NCBI GenBank assembly: GCA_964017145.1
Contig: OZ024847.1
Span: forward strand, 682,001-746,000
Source of the DNA: Agrocybe praecox
Lineage: Eukaryota; Basidiomycota; Agaricomycetes; Agaricales; Agrocybaceae
DNA: 64,000 nt
Reading direction: 5' to 3'
The notes under the pieces were generated by a model, which saw nothing but the letters and a program-made list of their open reading frames with translations, was not told where the DNA came from and made no database searches. Below, in pieces: positions 1 to 11,575 of the stretch (its first letter is position 1; each line of letters opens with the position of its first letter). The translations under genes were made by a program, and so were the position numbers.

Positions 1-2671
1 GAGGTGGCCGAGAACAGGGTTTCCATCCTTCTGAACCGTTTTTTCATGCGGATCGGACAATCCGCCAAGAACTGTGCGAGTTCTCGTTCTAGAGCCACAC
101 GCTTGAGCACAAGCGGTAGGGTGGTCAGCGCACATATGTAAACCGCTTCTATTTCTCGCTGGTCGTTGAATCTAAAACGTAATCCTCGCAGTCGGTCGCA
201 CAGGGGCTCTATTACATCAAGTTGAAAAGACTTACGGAGGCCTCCGTCGCAGAAGAGAACAAAGGAACTTCGCAAAACTAACAAAAGCCGATGTGTCGAC
301 AAAATACTTTCCCGAACGGGTTGGATCAATAAAAAAACCGTAGACGAGTATGGAAGTTTCTGTTAATGGGTCAGTAACGGTGAAGACGTGCAGGAGAGAA
401 ATATCGAACCTGGCTCTTCAGTGTCCGCATCTAAACCAAAGTTCGTACAGAATTCCTCCTCGTCGACTTCCTCATGGATGCTATACACCCTGTCATATTT
501 CAGTAGCAGTTTCCTGAGATATTTCCATCGTAGAAGTGATCCGTCCACTGCCATCGACGCGAGGAAATGCTGTATTTGAGCCACCCTAAAGTATTGGACA
601 AGAGAAGTAGAGAACCATATGTCAAAATCTGCCGTGACCTTGTCGACGAGTTGACTGTCATTGATCTATTTAATGATACGAAGTAAGTGATTGTCGAACA
701 GAATTCATCACCGAGAAACAGAAACACCTTCTGCAGCCATCGCATAATATTGTCCATAAGGACGATTATGTCGACTCCGTGATATTGTTCCAACTGTTTA
801 CGTATGTATTTCGAGAAGTCGTATGTGAGGAAATATTTAAGCAGCTCCGGTGTTGGATTCGCCTGCGTCAAATGGCTTTCGAGATAATAAATGCTATACA
901 TGACGAGGGCGCTGTCTGGAGCTATATTGACCAAAGTAATTTATGTCAATGCTAGCTCCGAAAAATAAATCAAGCTCTCACCATTATGAACATCCGCGAC
1001 GACGCGTAAACAACATTCGACCAATAGCGAATGAGCAGGTCCGGAATCGATATAGAAGTTCCCTGAACGCGCTTTATCACGCAGAAAGTCAAACAGAGAA
1101 GCGTGCAGAATATTTATTTCCGCAGATGGAGAATGTTCGGGCACAGAAATGATGGAATGGAGGTCGACAAGAACTGTAGGGAGCTCCCCTCGATGAAACC
1201 CAAGGAAACCCTCGACAAACGATAAAGTCCTGTATGCAGGAAAGGCGCAGAATATGAGAAAAGAGAAGGTCTTCATCACCTTAGAGATATTGTCGACAGA
1301 TTGGAATATGTGGCTATACAAGGCATCTAAGTCAAGAAAGGGTGCGTTGCTTTCGCTGGGGTGTAGGCCGAGAACAATGTTCAGTCTGTCAGTCGGTAGG
1401 CCATAGGGTGATTCGACGAATTTGATGACCGTGGAAGCGTATATAAATTGACCTGACGATTTACGCACCAAATACTCTATTTCTTCATGAGTTGGCCATG
1501 GGGTGGGCAGAGACATCCTCGAGGGATGTTTCGCGTTAATTGCATCGAATTTTGATTGGAGGAATATCCTGATATCTGAATCAGGCTGATAGTCGTCGTT
1601 CAGTACCAGTCTCCGCGTCAAGGAGCTTGGTACGTCCTCGTTGAAAGCGTCTCGAATGACTGGGTCTAGGCGGCTCGTAAGGAGAAAAACGAAAGGTGTG
1701 CACTGTTGGTAGGCAATAGAAGATATCATAGACACTATGCGTTGGCGATCGCCGGTTTGATTGCATTCATCTAATCCGTCGACGATAAAAAGAAAGGTTT
1801 GGGAATACTGGTTCCCTAGGCCTTCTTCTCGAAGAGGCCGTAAAATTAAGGTCTCCATCTGGTCTTCAACCGATTGAGAAAATATGAGTGGGTCAAGCTC
1901 GATGGCCATTGATACGCGGTATCGTATGATTGGTAATACCCGAAGAATCTGGTACAGGACTGTCGCAATGAAACGGCTCGCGTCATTCCGTCCCACTGCA
2001 GTCCGTCCAAAAAAGAAATCAGCGGCAAGCATTCCTTCTCTCTTACACATACCGGCGATTGTGTGAGCGATGCTTGACTTCCCTGCCCCAGCAGGACCGG
2101 ACATCCAAATTACGGGCTTTATTCTTGTACAATCATGAACCCAATCCATTATTTCCTGAATAACGACCTCGCGTGTCCGTGGATGGCATTTTGGAGGATC
2201 GAAGCGTTCCGCTGAATTATGAAAAGCCCCTGATGAAACATGTTCTCTAAGAATTTTGAGACCTAAAACATTTCCATTATAGGAGAATATGAACGTTGAT
2301 GAGGATAAACGAAACATACCAGCATATTCCTCTATAACGCCACCGTAATTGTGGATGATGTCTCCAGACCGTGTCGCATTGTGTGTTCCGCCCGAAATTT
2401 GATACCAATAAGCATTTGGTATGTTCACGTCTGAGCGTGAATGTGGGGTGCCTACGGCCTGAGTTAGCTCAAGCAGATCCAGCTAAAAGAATATAATGAC
2501 TTTGGGGTTCTTTGTAAGGATCGGGAAATATCGCGCTCGCGCTCATCTATAGGATAGCTCTTCTCGGGACCCTTGAGGAGATGGGTAGTGGGTTGGTACG
2601 GTACTAACCACCTCAGGCTCATCTATAAGCCAGTTCGACACAGCCAGGCGTCCCACGGTCGAGCAGCGCAT
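1..2671 (-). CDS. NACHT-domain STAND NTPase (NACHT1), 3' end outside window
   Basis: A fungal NACHT P-loop NTPase of the type expanded in Agaricomycetes, where such proteins are thought to act as signalling switches in self/non-self recognition; this member's role is unknown. The large exon (about 2,482 down to 957) shows Walker A GPAGAGKSSIAHT near 2,090 and Walker B FLFIVDGLDEC near 1,790. Upstream of the NTPase lies the short GGTHNAT segment typical of the family. Downstream exons follow by short introns: DVHN joined to APDSALVMYS across about 940, then exons near 720-500, 650-380 and 360-240, and an exon EPLCDRL that is still open at base 1. The start at 2,671 (MRCSTVGRL, first intron to 2,483) is only a guess. 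It resembles NACHT2 at 11.6-14.6 kb through its whole length. No nonsense codon was noticed. Confidence 0.85.
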
Positions 2672-3568
2672 GACAGGCAGTGCCCCATGTAGCTTATCTA
2701 GAACACGCTGAAATAAGAAAGTTCCAAAGGCATAGGTATTGTTTATCAGCGACTCGTATGATACCTCCCTTCAAGTCAGCAGAATCATGGAATGATAACG
2801 GTCAACTTTGAAGAAACAGGTCATAACAAGGAAAAGACAAGAAATAAATATTCAAAGTCTAGCATGAACCAGGCACACGGCACACGTCACAATGTTTGGT
2901 GGAACGAGCCGAGTAGAACGCATTGAACATACGGACTATATGGTCACTGGTGCGCCGTTTGCACCCAAAATAGGCCCTCTGATAACTCGGCTCCCCCCCC
3001 CCCTGATAAGCACTAGTGATGTCTTCTCGTGTCCAGTGTCCCCCAGACATTTATAAGTACTGTTAAATCTACATAAATAATAGGAAACAATGAATTTTGG
3101 AAGGAGAATAGGCGTCGAAAGGCCCCTGCTCGACGCTGGCCTATTTTAAGAACTTGTTTTGCAGGTCCATCACTGCCCGTGGCATATATGTGTCTTTTCT
3201 ATTATTTTCTTTTAATTTTTTTTTTGAGCCGCTGCTCGTCGTCAACCTTTCTTCAGTTGACTCCTAGCTGAGCGGAGTTTTATCCAATCAGATGCCTCTT
3301 GCAACTTTCAAATGGCGCTTAGCTTACATAACCACACCCATACGGGGCGGCGATATCCTAAGTACTGTAACATGTCTCCTTATGCTGCGCACACTACACA
3401 CTCCTACCAAGCACCTATTTCACAAACGTGAAAACAACTATAAGAACCTTTACAGCCCAAAGCCGACGCGGAATCGGAATACCAGCCACTGGTGAGTTAA
3501 ATATACTTTCCACAGTCTGGTGCACTTACTGAAAGTTCTCCTTTAAATATCAAGTTCCTTCCACCGAC
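2672..3568. other. intergenic, no gene seen
   Basis: About 900 bases between NACHT1 and the auxilin-like remnant. It has a run of 12 C residues near 2,993-3,004 and a T-rich tract near 3,210. No ORF in it shows domain similarity I recognise. It should include the NACHT1 promoter. Confidence 0.5.
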
Positions 3569-5144
3569 ATGTCTGATTCTTTTGCGGACCTATAGCCATC
3601 TTTAGCGCCTCCGCCGCTTAAAAATTCATAACAACAAACTTTATCTTTGATATCTGGTTCTTCCAGAAACGGTCCGTGACAGTCAGCGTCAGGGATCATC
3701 AAGAAATGGGAATACGAACAAACCCGCCGGCTGAACCGACTACTACTATTACGAGGGCGACGCCGCCGACGAAGAGACAATCACAAACGAGCAACACGAA
3801 TAGCCGTACGAAACACGCTAGCTCATGGGACTTGGACGACTCCGCGTCTTCGCAACCTGCAAAGCGTACACAGTCCCGCTTATTATCAGCATCTCCTAGT
3901 CTCAAAGACCCATCTCACGAACAGGATCATCGCAAAGCGGCCTTCGTAACCCGGTGGACACTTTCCCCAACGACAACTTCAATGTTGCTTCTCCATGTGC
4001 CGATTTTGATTCTGGCAATTGAGAGGACGGTTATCCTGCCAGTGCGCGGTCCCAAGGACTGAATAGCATCGGAAGAGGGTTACTGGATAATGACGACGAA
4101 GGAGATGGGTTCAGAAATGTACAGAGGAACGGGGCTGCTGGGACTCATACAGATGAGGATGATATCCTGGGTCTGCTGAGCCAGCCTGTGGAAGCTGTAA
4201 TGGCGAAGACGGGTGGTAGGACGAGTAGGAATGATGATTTGGTACGTAAACTTTTTCCCTTTCCCTCCTCATCTATGTTCCAACGTTTTTATTTATTTAT
4301 TTCTATTCATTCACTTTTACCCCACATGCAATTTTCTTCGTATCAATATCTAACTCTTTTATCTACTAGTCATGGCACAACGATATCTCAGATACCAGAA
4401 CCACCACCACGAGCAGCCGACCTACCCACGGCAAGGAAAGGTCTTCCTCGCCTCCACCACACATCCTCGGCCAAATTGTAGAAATGGGGTTCTCCGTCAA
4501 GCAGCCCCAGAAGCATTACGAGCGACCCCAGGCGGTCAAGATGTCCAAGCCGCCTTCGAATGTCTCTTAAACGGGGAGGTCAAGATCAAAATCGCGGAAG
4601 CACACATCGATCCTCTCCACCACCTGCACCTGATGCACCATCCGCCGTACCACGAGCCCGCAGACCGCCGAAAGGCCAAAAAGAAAGCGAACGCGAGAGG
4701 CTAGAAAGACAGCGTCAGACCTCTGCACGCGCTGCCGGTGGCCAAGCTTCTGTCCGGAAATCCAAAAGCAAGCCGATAAACTCCCCGCACAAGCTTCAAA
4801 AACCGGTTTGAGTGTGTTTAGTAAGGCTAGCGCGTTTTGGAAGGAAGGAAAGGAGAAGGTGGTTGAGGCGTATGAGGAGAGGAGTGGTGATGGTGGTGTA
4901 GCGAGGGGTGATTCGAGACGTTCTGGGGGCACTCAAGCTGCTGCCGCCGCTGTGGGCAGCAGACCGAAGTGGATGTAGGGGGTGGTTCATTAGAGTGACG
5001 AGGAAGAAGAGGGTGTTGGGAAGGGAGGATTTAAAGATGACCATGATGAACGTAGACGACGTCCTCAACGGCAGCGATAAAGACAAGTCCAGCAGCAAAC
5101 GCAGATCAAGGTCTGAAATCGACTTATTTCCCATCACCCTTTGA
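3569..5144 (+). pseudogene. auxilin/SWA2-like gene remnant
   Basis: Remnant of an auxilin-type J-protein, a co-chaperone that recruits Hsc70 to uncoat clathrin vesicles. Pieces appear in family order but in different frames. There is MSDSFADL at the start, then a TAG where a Trp is expected, then SSWDLDD near 3,820. An acidic stretch with DEDDILGLLSQPV lies near 4,160. A UBA-like piece HILGQIVEMGFSVKQ lies near 4,460, and GLSVFSKASAFWKEGKE with a closing RPKWM near 4,800-4,975. The last readable piece is SRSEIDLFPI near 5,120. The C-terminal TPR and J domain are not found, so the gene is truncated and broken by several frameshifts and stops. The family call rests on recall of the UBA, linker and RPKWM signature, not on a search. 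Confidence 0.6.
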
Positions 5145-5973
5145 CCACTACCGCCATCGTGCGAGGCTGCTCGACGTGCTTCCTAACCCAGCTACGCCAT
5201 ACAGCTGCATACTGGACTGCTCCAACGTCTTACTGCACAAGTAATATGTCAGGAGCCGTGATATTCACTTCCATATACTTTATATCAGAAATCCGGTTGT
5301 TCATCCCATGAATCCCGAGGCGCTGAACGTGTACATACTACACGTACGGCCATTCACCAGTGGAAGTAGAATCACTCGAAGTTAGATCAGTGCGCGTCAC
5401 GCTGGCACATGTTTCTGTAGGCCTTGGTACTGAGGTGTATCATGATTTATTTTTTTCAAAGCATCAAGGGCCGTTTATATGTTATACAATCCTCATCAAT
5501 GGTATCGGTAAACCCGGCATGTTTTGCTTATACCCGTAATGAAGCCGCCAAGCGAAGCGTGGGAATAATGTCAGCAATCCGCGAAAAACCCAAAACCCGT
5601 TATTTTGCTTCTCTCTGGACGCACAGACAATCCGGACATTATCTTCTTCTCTCAACCATTCTCCGTCTCTTCCAATACGTAACATTTAAAGCAGTTTCTA
5701 TGGCTCTATCTGCAACGTTTAACTTGCTGATTACTCCACGCCGTTGGTTGGTATGCCAAAATGTCTAATGGACGCGCGTTCGTTGCGAACGCGCAGCAAA
5801 ATGGAGGTACGTGTTCACCCGGCTTATTTGCTGTGACGAGCGTATCAGATTGTTGATATAGATTATCGCGGTCCATTCAATGTTGTTATTTATAGCATGC
5901 TGGCACATATATAAGCTTCAGCGTTTCAACGTTCAGCTTATTCCTCAACAACCCACTTATCGCCTTGAACATC
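5145..5973. other. intergenic, upstream of UGT1
   Basis: About 830 bases. A 114-codon ORF at 5,424-5,768 on the + strand has no recognisable domain and I do not call it. The last 200 bases should hold the UGT1 promoter; a TATA-like atatataa lies near 5,907. Confidence 0.45.
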
Positions 5974-8093
5974 ATGACATTGACACACATATTCTTCACC
6001 GCGTTCCCTGCTTGGGGTAAGTCACATTCAAATTAAACGTGAATGGCTTATCAACTTGCTGGTCATAGGGCATGTTCGTCCATTTTGTATTTTGGCTGCG
6101 CGTCTAGTTAAAGAACGCCCAGACGTTGTCTTTACTCTACTACTCTCTCCTACATTGTTGAGTAAAGCGGAGCAAGAGGTGCTATCTGAGCTACGTGATG
6201 CGGCATCAGACGCAAACCTCAAAAGAATTAGGTACGTTCGCTATAGACTCATCCCGCGCATGGGGTCTAATTCACCATTTATCCACTCAGGATTCTCTCG
6301 AGCTTCCAAGTTACATCACCCAATCCCTTTGCTGCAATTCAGAAATCTGTGGAAACGTACGCAGCAGTCTATCAAGCTATCTATGCCGGGGAACCTGTAA
6401 CCTGTGCGACGAAAGGCACATCATTTGATGCTGTGCCACCTCCTTCTCTCTCAGTCATGGATGTGAGTCTCAGTAGCAGGCCGTCTTCGTGTGATTAATT
6501 TCCTGTTTTTCCCAAGTTTTTTGCATACCCTCAGTTGCAGATAACAAGGTCTATCAGTGGAAACAATGTCCCTGTGTTTGCCTGGGTAACAGGGAAAGCC
6601 GCTTCGATAATTCGCATGTTTGGCCCTGAATCAATTGGAGGATTTGGAGAGATCTCAACGAAGGTTGAAGCTGAGGCAGCTCGTCTCGGGGTTACTCCAG
6701 CTGAGATTGGGAACAAGGTATATTATTTTCCATCAAATGGACTCGCTTTTTTTATTTAACTCGTTTGATCAAGATAATCAGGGAAACCAGCGGAAGAATT
6801 ATCAAGCTCCCTGGCGTACCAGAGATGTACGACTATGAGTTTTTCCCGCAAACGGTACGTTTTTTATGCGATCTATGTGTAAGCGATATTGACTTTGTCT
6901 ATCAAACCCCTCAACTACCATTTGATATTCCTCTTACAGAAATTCTCAAAGGCAGCTTTTCGTAAGCCATGATATCTTCTCATTAAAATAGCCACAACCC
7001 GGTCTCAGACATATCTATAGCTTCTTCAAGGACTGCGATGGTGTCCTCTCCGTTAACACATACTCGTTAGAAGGTGAAGCCATTGCTGCTGTCAGAGAAT
7101 GGTTTTCGTCATGGAACAAGGAGGTTTACACTATTGGTCCTATGCTCCCTCTTGGGTATGGCGCCGAAGCGCAGGGCGATCGCGGCTCTCCTGAAATCAA
7201 AGAGTTCCTTGACCAGATGCTTATCCGGAGTGGAAAAAATAGTGTCATTTTGGTACGTTGATTCTATTTTTTTCTATTCATTATCTGCACGGCTTAAACA
7301 ATGTCGCCTGCGATAGATTTCATTCGGCACTACATTCTGGCCATCCGATACAACTTATATGGAAGAAGTTATACGAGGATTGATTGAAAAGAAATTCCCA
7401 TTTGTACGCACTATCTTTGTTTTTCATGATTAAGTTATTGAATCACTCTGAATGAAGATACTCGCCCACGCCTCTCCATTTTCTAAAATTTCCGAGGAGA
7501 TTCGAAAAGAGGTCGAAGCGTCTGGTATAGGTCACCTCACGACTTGGTGCCCTCAGCAATTTATCTTGGATCATGAGGTTAGTGCACGTAGACGCACATG
7601 GAATATGTGCATGTATCCTTATGGATTTGTAAATAGGCTACTGGGTGGTTCCTGACGCACTGTGGACACAATAGTGTTACAGAAGCTATTGGTAGCGGAA
7701 CACCAATGTAAGTCTGCTAAACTAAGATTCTTTCGAAGAAGTTACTTACAACTTGTCTAACACAGGGTCGCTTGGCCTTTCGACGCGGATCAACCAGAAG
7801 GAGCGTACCATCTTACCGCGGCCGGTCTCGCAATTGAACTTTTGCAAGTTCGTACGGGTGAGCATGCAATGAAACCTTTACGTCGAAATGGAACAGGTGC
7901 TCTGGGTACTCGAGAGGCAGTAGGTGTCGAGATACGTGAGGTCATTGAGCTATGCCGTGGAAGTAAAGGGAAGGAAATACGCGATAATATCGGCAGGATG
8001 AAAGACGAATTTTCCAAGGCATGGGATGCAGACGGCTCTGCCAGGAAAGAGCTTAACGATTTCCTGCGAAAGTACACTGACCTTCAGATTTAA
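5974..8093 (+). CDS. family-1 UDP-glycosyltransferase (UGT1)
   Basis: A GT1 glycosyltransferase that would transfer sugar from a UDP-sugar to a small acceptor; the acceptor is unknown. About ten short exons give the N-terminal lobe (MTLTHIFFTAFPAWGHVRP, His of the acceptor site at the GHVRP turn) and FFAYPQLQITRSISG. The C-terminal UDP-sugar motif TWCPQQFILDHE, GWFLTHCGHNS, MVAWPFDADQP lies near 7,540-7,800. The start is ATG 5,974; exon 1 ends at 6,016 and exon 2 begins at 6,069. The gene is tandem with UGT2, with the same intron places and a similar C-terminus (PLRRNG, GTREAV). Oddity: the intron expected at about 6,856-6,915 has CAA instead of CAG at its 3' end. The 60 bases are open and in frame, so they may stay in the mRNA and add 20 residues. 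Confidence 0.88.
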
Positions 8094-8551
8094 AGTATAA
8101 GCGCTAAGCACTTTAAGACCTTTACTCACATCGTATATTTATAAAACAATATGTTTACTCTGTAGCAGGTATTATAAGCCTGCTTACACGTACTCATAGA
8201 TAACGGTTGGATCATCAGAATTACATAGTATCTATTTATAACATCTCGGTCTCCTTCGGGTTTACGAGGTATGCGCTCGCGTAACTTGAGGCAAGGTAAG
8301 CATTCCGTAAAAATGGGGATTGCGCGGCTCTTACCGTAGTTTGTGCCATATACCCAACGGATACATACCTTTCTTATGTCTGCGTGCTTACGCAGGCAAA
8401 TTACGCGTTTCAATGGCATATCAAATCTAGAATTACTTCAACTTTGTGGATTGTAAATCAAGCCATTTATTCGCTCAGTTATAAAAGGGTACATTTTAAG
8501 GGACGTAGTAAAGCCTTACTTCCTATACACCAAGACAAAAATTACTGTGCA
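8094..8551. other. intergenic between UGT1 and UGT2
   Basis: About 460 bases between the UGT1 stop and the UGT2 start. It should hold the UGT1 3' end and the UGT2 promoter. No other gene is seen. Confidence 0.5.
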
Positions 8552-10683
8552 ATGACCGATACTACTCATATTTTCTTCACTGCATTTCCGGCATTCGGTA
8601 TGTTTCTATCACAGCCTCTTACTTTTAGAATTTTGACACCCGTTCCCAATTTGCAGGACATGTTAGGCCATTCTGCGTTTTAGCTGCACGACTAGTAAAG
8701 GAGCAACGCAAATGCGTTGTGACTATGCTTATTTCCCCGAGTCTGTTAAAAAAAGCTGAAGACGAGGTTGAAGACGAGTTACGAGACGGCGCTTCGGAGG
8801 AAACGAGGAAGCGACTGAGGTATTTTTGTAACACCATAATTGAGGCAGGATTTTGACTCACAACTTTGGTGTAGGATTCTGTCTAGCTTTAAAGAGAAAT
8901 CTCCAGATCCTTTTGTTAACGCGAGCATGTCAAAGGAATCTTTTCCGATTGCTTATAGGACGCTTCTCGCTGGGAGTCCAATCACGTGCGGAACAAGAGG
9001 AACCGTATTCGATGCCGTTGTCGCTCCTTCGGTCTTGATAATGGATGTAAGGTTTCCATGGATTGGTCCAGAGTGATTATAGCTTATAGAACAACTCCAT
9101 AATATGTCTAGTTTTTTACGATGCCACAAGTAGAAATGGTACGATCGATCAGCGGAAAATCGATACCTATAATAGCTTGGGTAACAGGCGACGCTCCCTC
9201 ACTTATTCGAATATTCGGCCCAGAATCATATGGTGGACTCGGAGATATTAGTTCACGAGCACAAGAAGAGGCTTCTCGTCTGGGCGTGTCAGTCAAGGAA
9301 ATTGGTGATAAGGTGAGCCCTTCTTCGACTTTCGACCCCTCGAAATATGCCCTGACCGTTTTATATGTGAAGATATATAGGCAGACCAGTGGGGATATTA
9401 TCAAGCTGCCAGGTGTATCAGAGATGTATGATTACGAGTTCTTCCCTCAGCCGGTATGCAATATTTTTATCCTCGAAGATGTTTTTTCGAAGAGTCGCAT
9501 GTCAGCTTCCCTTTGAAATCCCTGCCACTGAGATATTCCAAGGAAACTATTCGTACGTATCCAAACATGATCTACGTGTCATACTCTGCTAAGTATTACG
9601 TGCAGTATGCTAAAAGAATGCGATGCTGTTCTTGCGGTAAATGCGCATGCCCTCGAAAAGCCAGCAATTGACGTCATGAAATCATGGTTTTCTGAGTGGA
9701 ATAAGGATCTCTATGCCATTGGGCCGCTACTGCCGTCAAGCTTTGGAAATATTTCACAGGGTAATCGCGGGCACGAAGATATTCAAGAGTTTCTCGACAA
9801 CATACACGTCAAACATGGACCAAACAGCGTAATTCTGGTGAGTGTTCTTCGTATGAAAGCATTGATTTGGTTAGTTGTGTAATATTTCTTCAACAAGGTG
9901 TCATTTGGGACTATCTTTTGGCCTCCGAATACGACCTACCTAGAGGAAGTGGTAGAAGCATTGATCGAGAAGAAATTTCCCTTCGTATGTCGTCTAACGT
10001 GCACTAACATAAAGGACGTCTTATTAATTGCATTTATTTTATAGATTCTTAGCCACGCGTCTCCTTTTGCAAATCTTTCGGATACTTTCAAGGAAAAGGT
10101 CAGAGCCTCGGGCATCGGGCATCTTGCATCTTGGTGTCCACAACAGTACATTTTAAACCATCCGGTTCGTTAACTATCCAAATTATTTATATTGTGCCGC
10201 TCCATGACTCAGGCTCTACGTAGGCTACAGGCTGGTTTCTCACACACTGCGGCCACAACAGTATTACTGAATCTCTGGCGAGTGGAATACCTATGTACGT
10301 CGTAGTGCCCTTCAATAATTGCACAAATGGTGCTAAAACTGAAATCATCTAGAATCGCCTGGCCATTTGAAGCCGATCAGCCAGCCGGGGCACTCCACCT
10401 TGTTGATCTTAACATAGGAATTGAGCTCCTAGAAGTAAGAAGTGGGAAATATGCCTCCAGACCCCTTCGCAGAAATGGCAAAGGGGCCGCCGGTACTCGG
10501 GAAGCCGTGCGGAATGAAATTAGAGAGGTAATTGATGCATGTCGAGGGCAAAAAGGAAAGGAAATGAGGGCAAATGCGGAATTAATGCAGAAATTTTTCA
10601 GGAAAGCATGGGACAATGTAGATGGACCGGCCAGAAGTGAGCTGGAGCCATTTTTGCGGAAATATACCAACCTCCACCTTTGA
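8552..10683 (+). CDS. family-1 UDP-glycosyltransferase (UGT2)
   Basis: Paralogue of UGT1, lying 459 bases downstream in the same direction. It starts with ATG 8,552 (MTDTTHIFFTAFPAFGHVRPF across the first intron, 8,598-8,656). It contains MPQVEMVRSISGKSIPI near 9,121. The C-terminal donor-binding signature SWCPQQYILNHP, GWFLTHCGHNS, IAWPFEADQP lies near 10,125-10,385. It ends FLRKYTNLHL at 10,683. The exon plan matches UGT1, and here the intron after FFPQP has a normal CAG acceptor near 9,508. No nonsense or frameshift was noticed. The substrate cannot be told. The tandem pair implies local duplication, and UGT3 is a third copy on the other strand. Confidence 0.88.
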
Positions 10684-11153
10684 AAATCCGATGGTCTGTC
10701 GCAATAATTCATTAGACATTAGAAACATGGTCAAACTTTTCCGTTGCCACAACATAGTCACCTTTACTGCAGAAATACATTTTTTTTAATTAACGTCTCA
10801 GAATTACGTACCCGTTCAACGTTCAACTCCCTTCCAGCAGGCTGCAGGACCACCCGCGATCTAAGCCTCCCTCGAATTGATCCTCATATTTTGCTCATTC
10901 CTCCTTAGGTTCTCCCCTATTGTAAAACGGACTCGCATCAGAAGACCACTCAATAAACCCTCCGTCGCGCTATTGTGTCCATAGTGACAAAGGAACCATC
11001 TAGTAGCCTATTGAAATAATAATGGTACACAGTTGAATTTGGACGTTTGAGCACCGGTGATGTTGAGTCATTTAATATTGCGGCAATTTGCGGTGAGAAA
11101 ACGGCCGAATTCGGTCTTGCCCAGATCTCTTTCCTATACTACATTCCGTCCTT
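10684..11153. other. intergenic, nothing recognised
   Basis: 470 bases between UGT2 and the F-box fragment. No ORF or repeat of note. Confidence 0.5.
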
Positions 11154-11336
11154 ATGCTTTACATACCCGAAGATATACTATGGCGTGTCATTGTAATGGC
11201 ATCGTGGACAACCGAACGTAACCAGTGTCTTCGCCATATTCGTCACATCTCCCAAGTTTGTCGTGCCTGGCGTTTTGTGGTATTAAACACGTCCGCAATT
11301 TTGGCGCGTGCAATTGATATGAACACTCTTAAATGA
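11154..11336 (+). pseudogene. F-box-like fragment
   Basis: A 60-residue ORF with the Agaricomycete F-box pattern: IPEDILWRVI at the start, then LRHIRHISQVCRAWRFVVL and NTSAILARAID. F-box proteins bind Skp1 in SCF ubiquitin ligases. The usual several-hundred-residue C-terminal part is missing and the frame closes just after the box. This looks like a leftover fragment rather than a working gene. Confidence 0.55.
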
Positions 11337-11575
11337 TTCCTGTGCGTAAACTATAAATACTTAAACCATCTAATCAATGAACCTTTTATTCTCTCTTTTG
11401 CTCGAAATCAGTTTTATCTTATCTTTGCTTACCTCATAAGCCAGTTCGGTGAATGCCGACTAACCAAACAACGCCAAGAATATGTAGACTATTTCGGAAC
11501 GGTACCAATGTAGATCCTTACTTGTGATCGCCACGACGAATTAGCAAGACACAAGCGCCTCCTACATGTAGCTAA

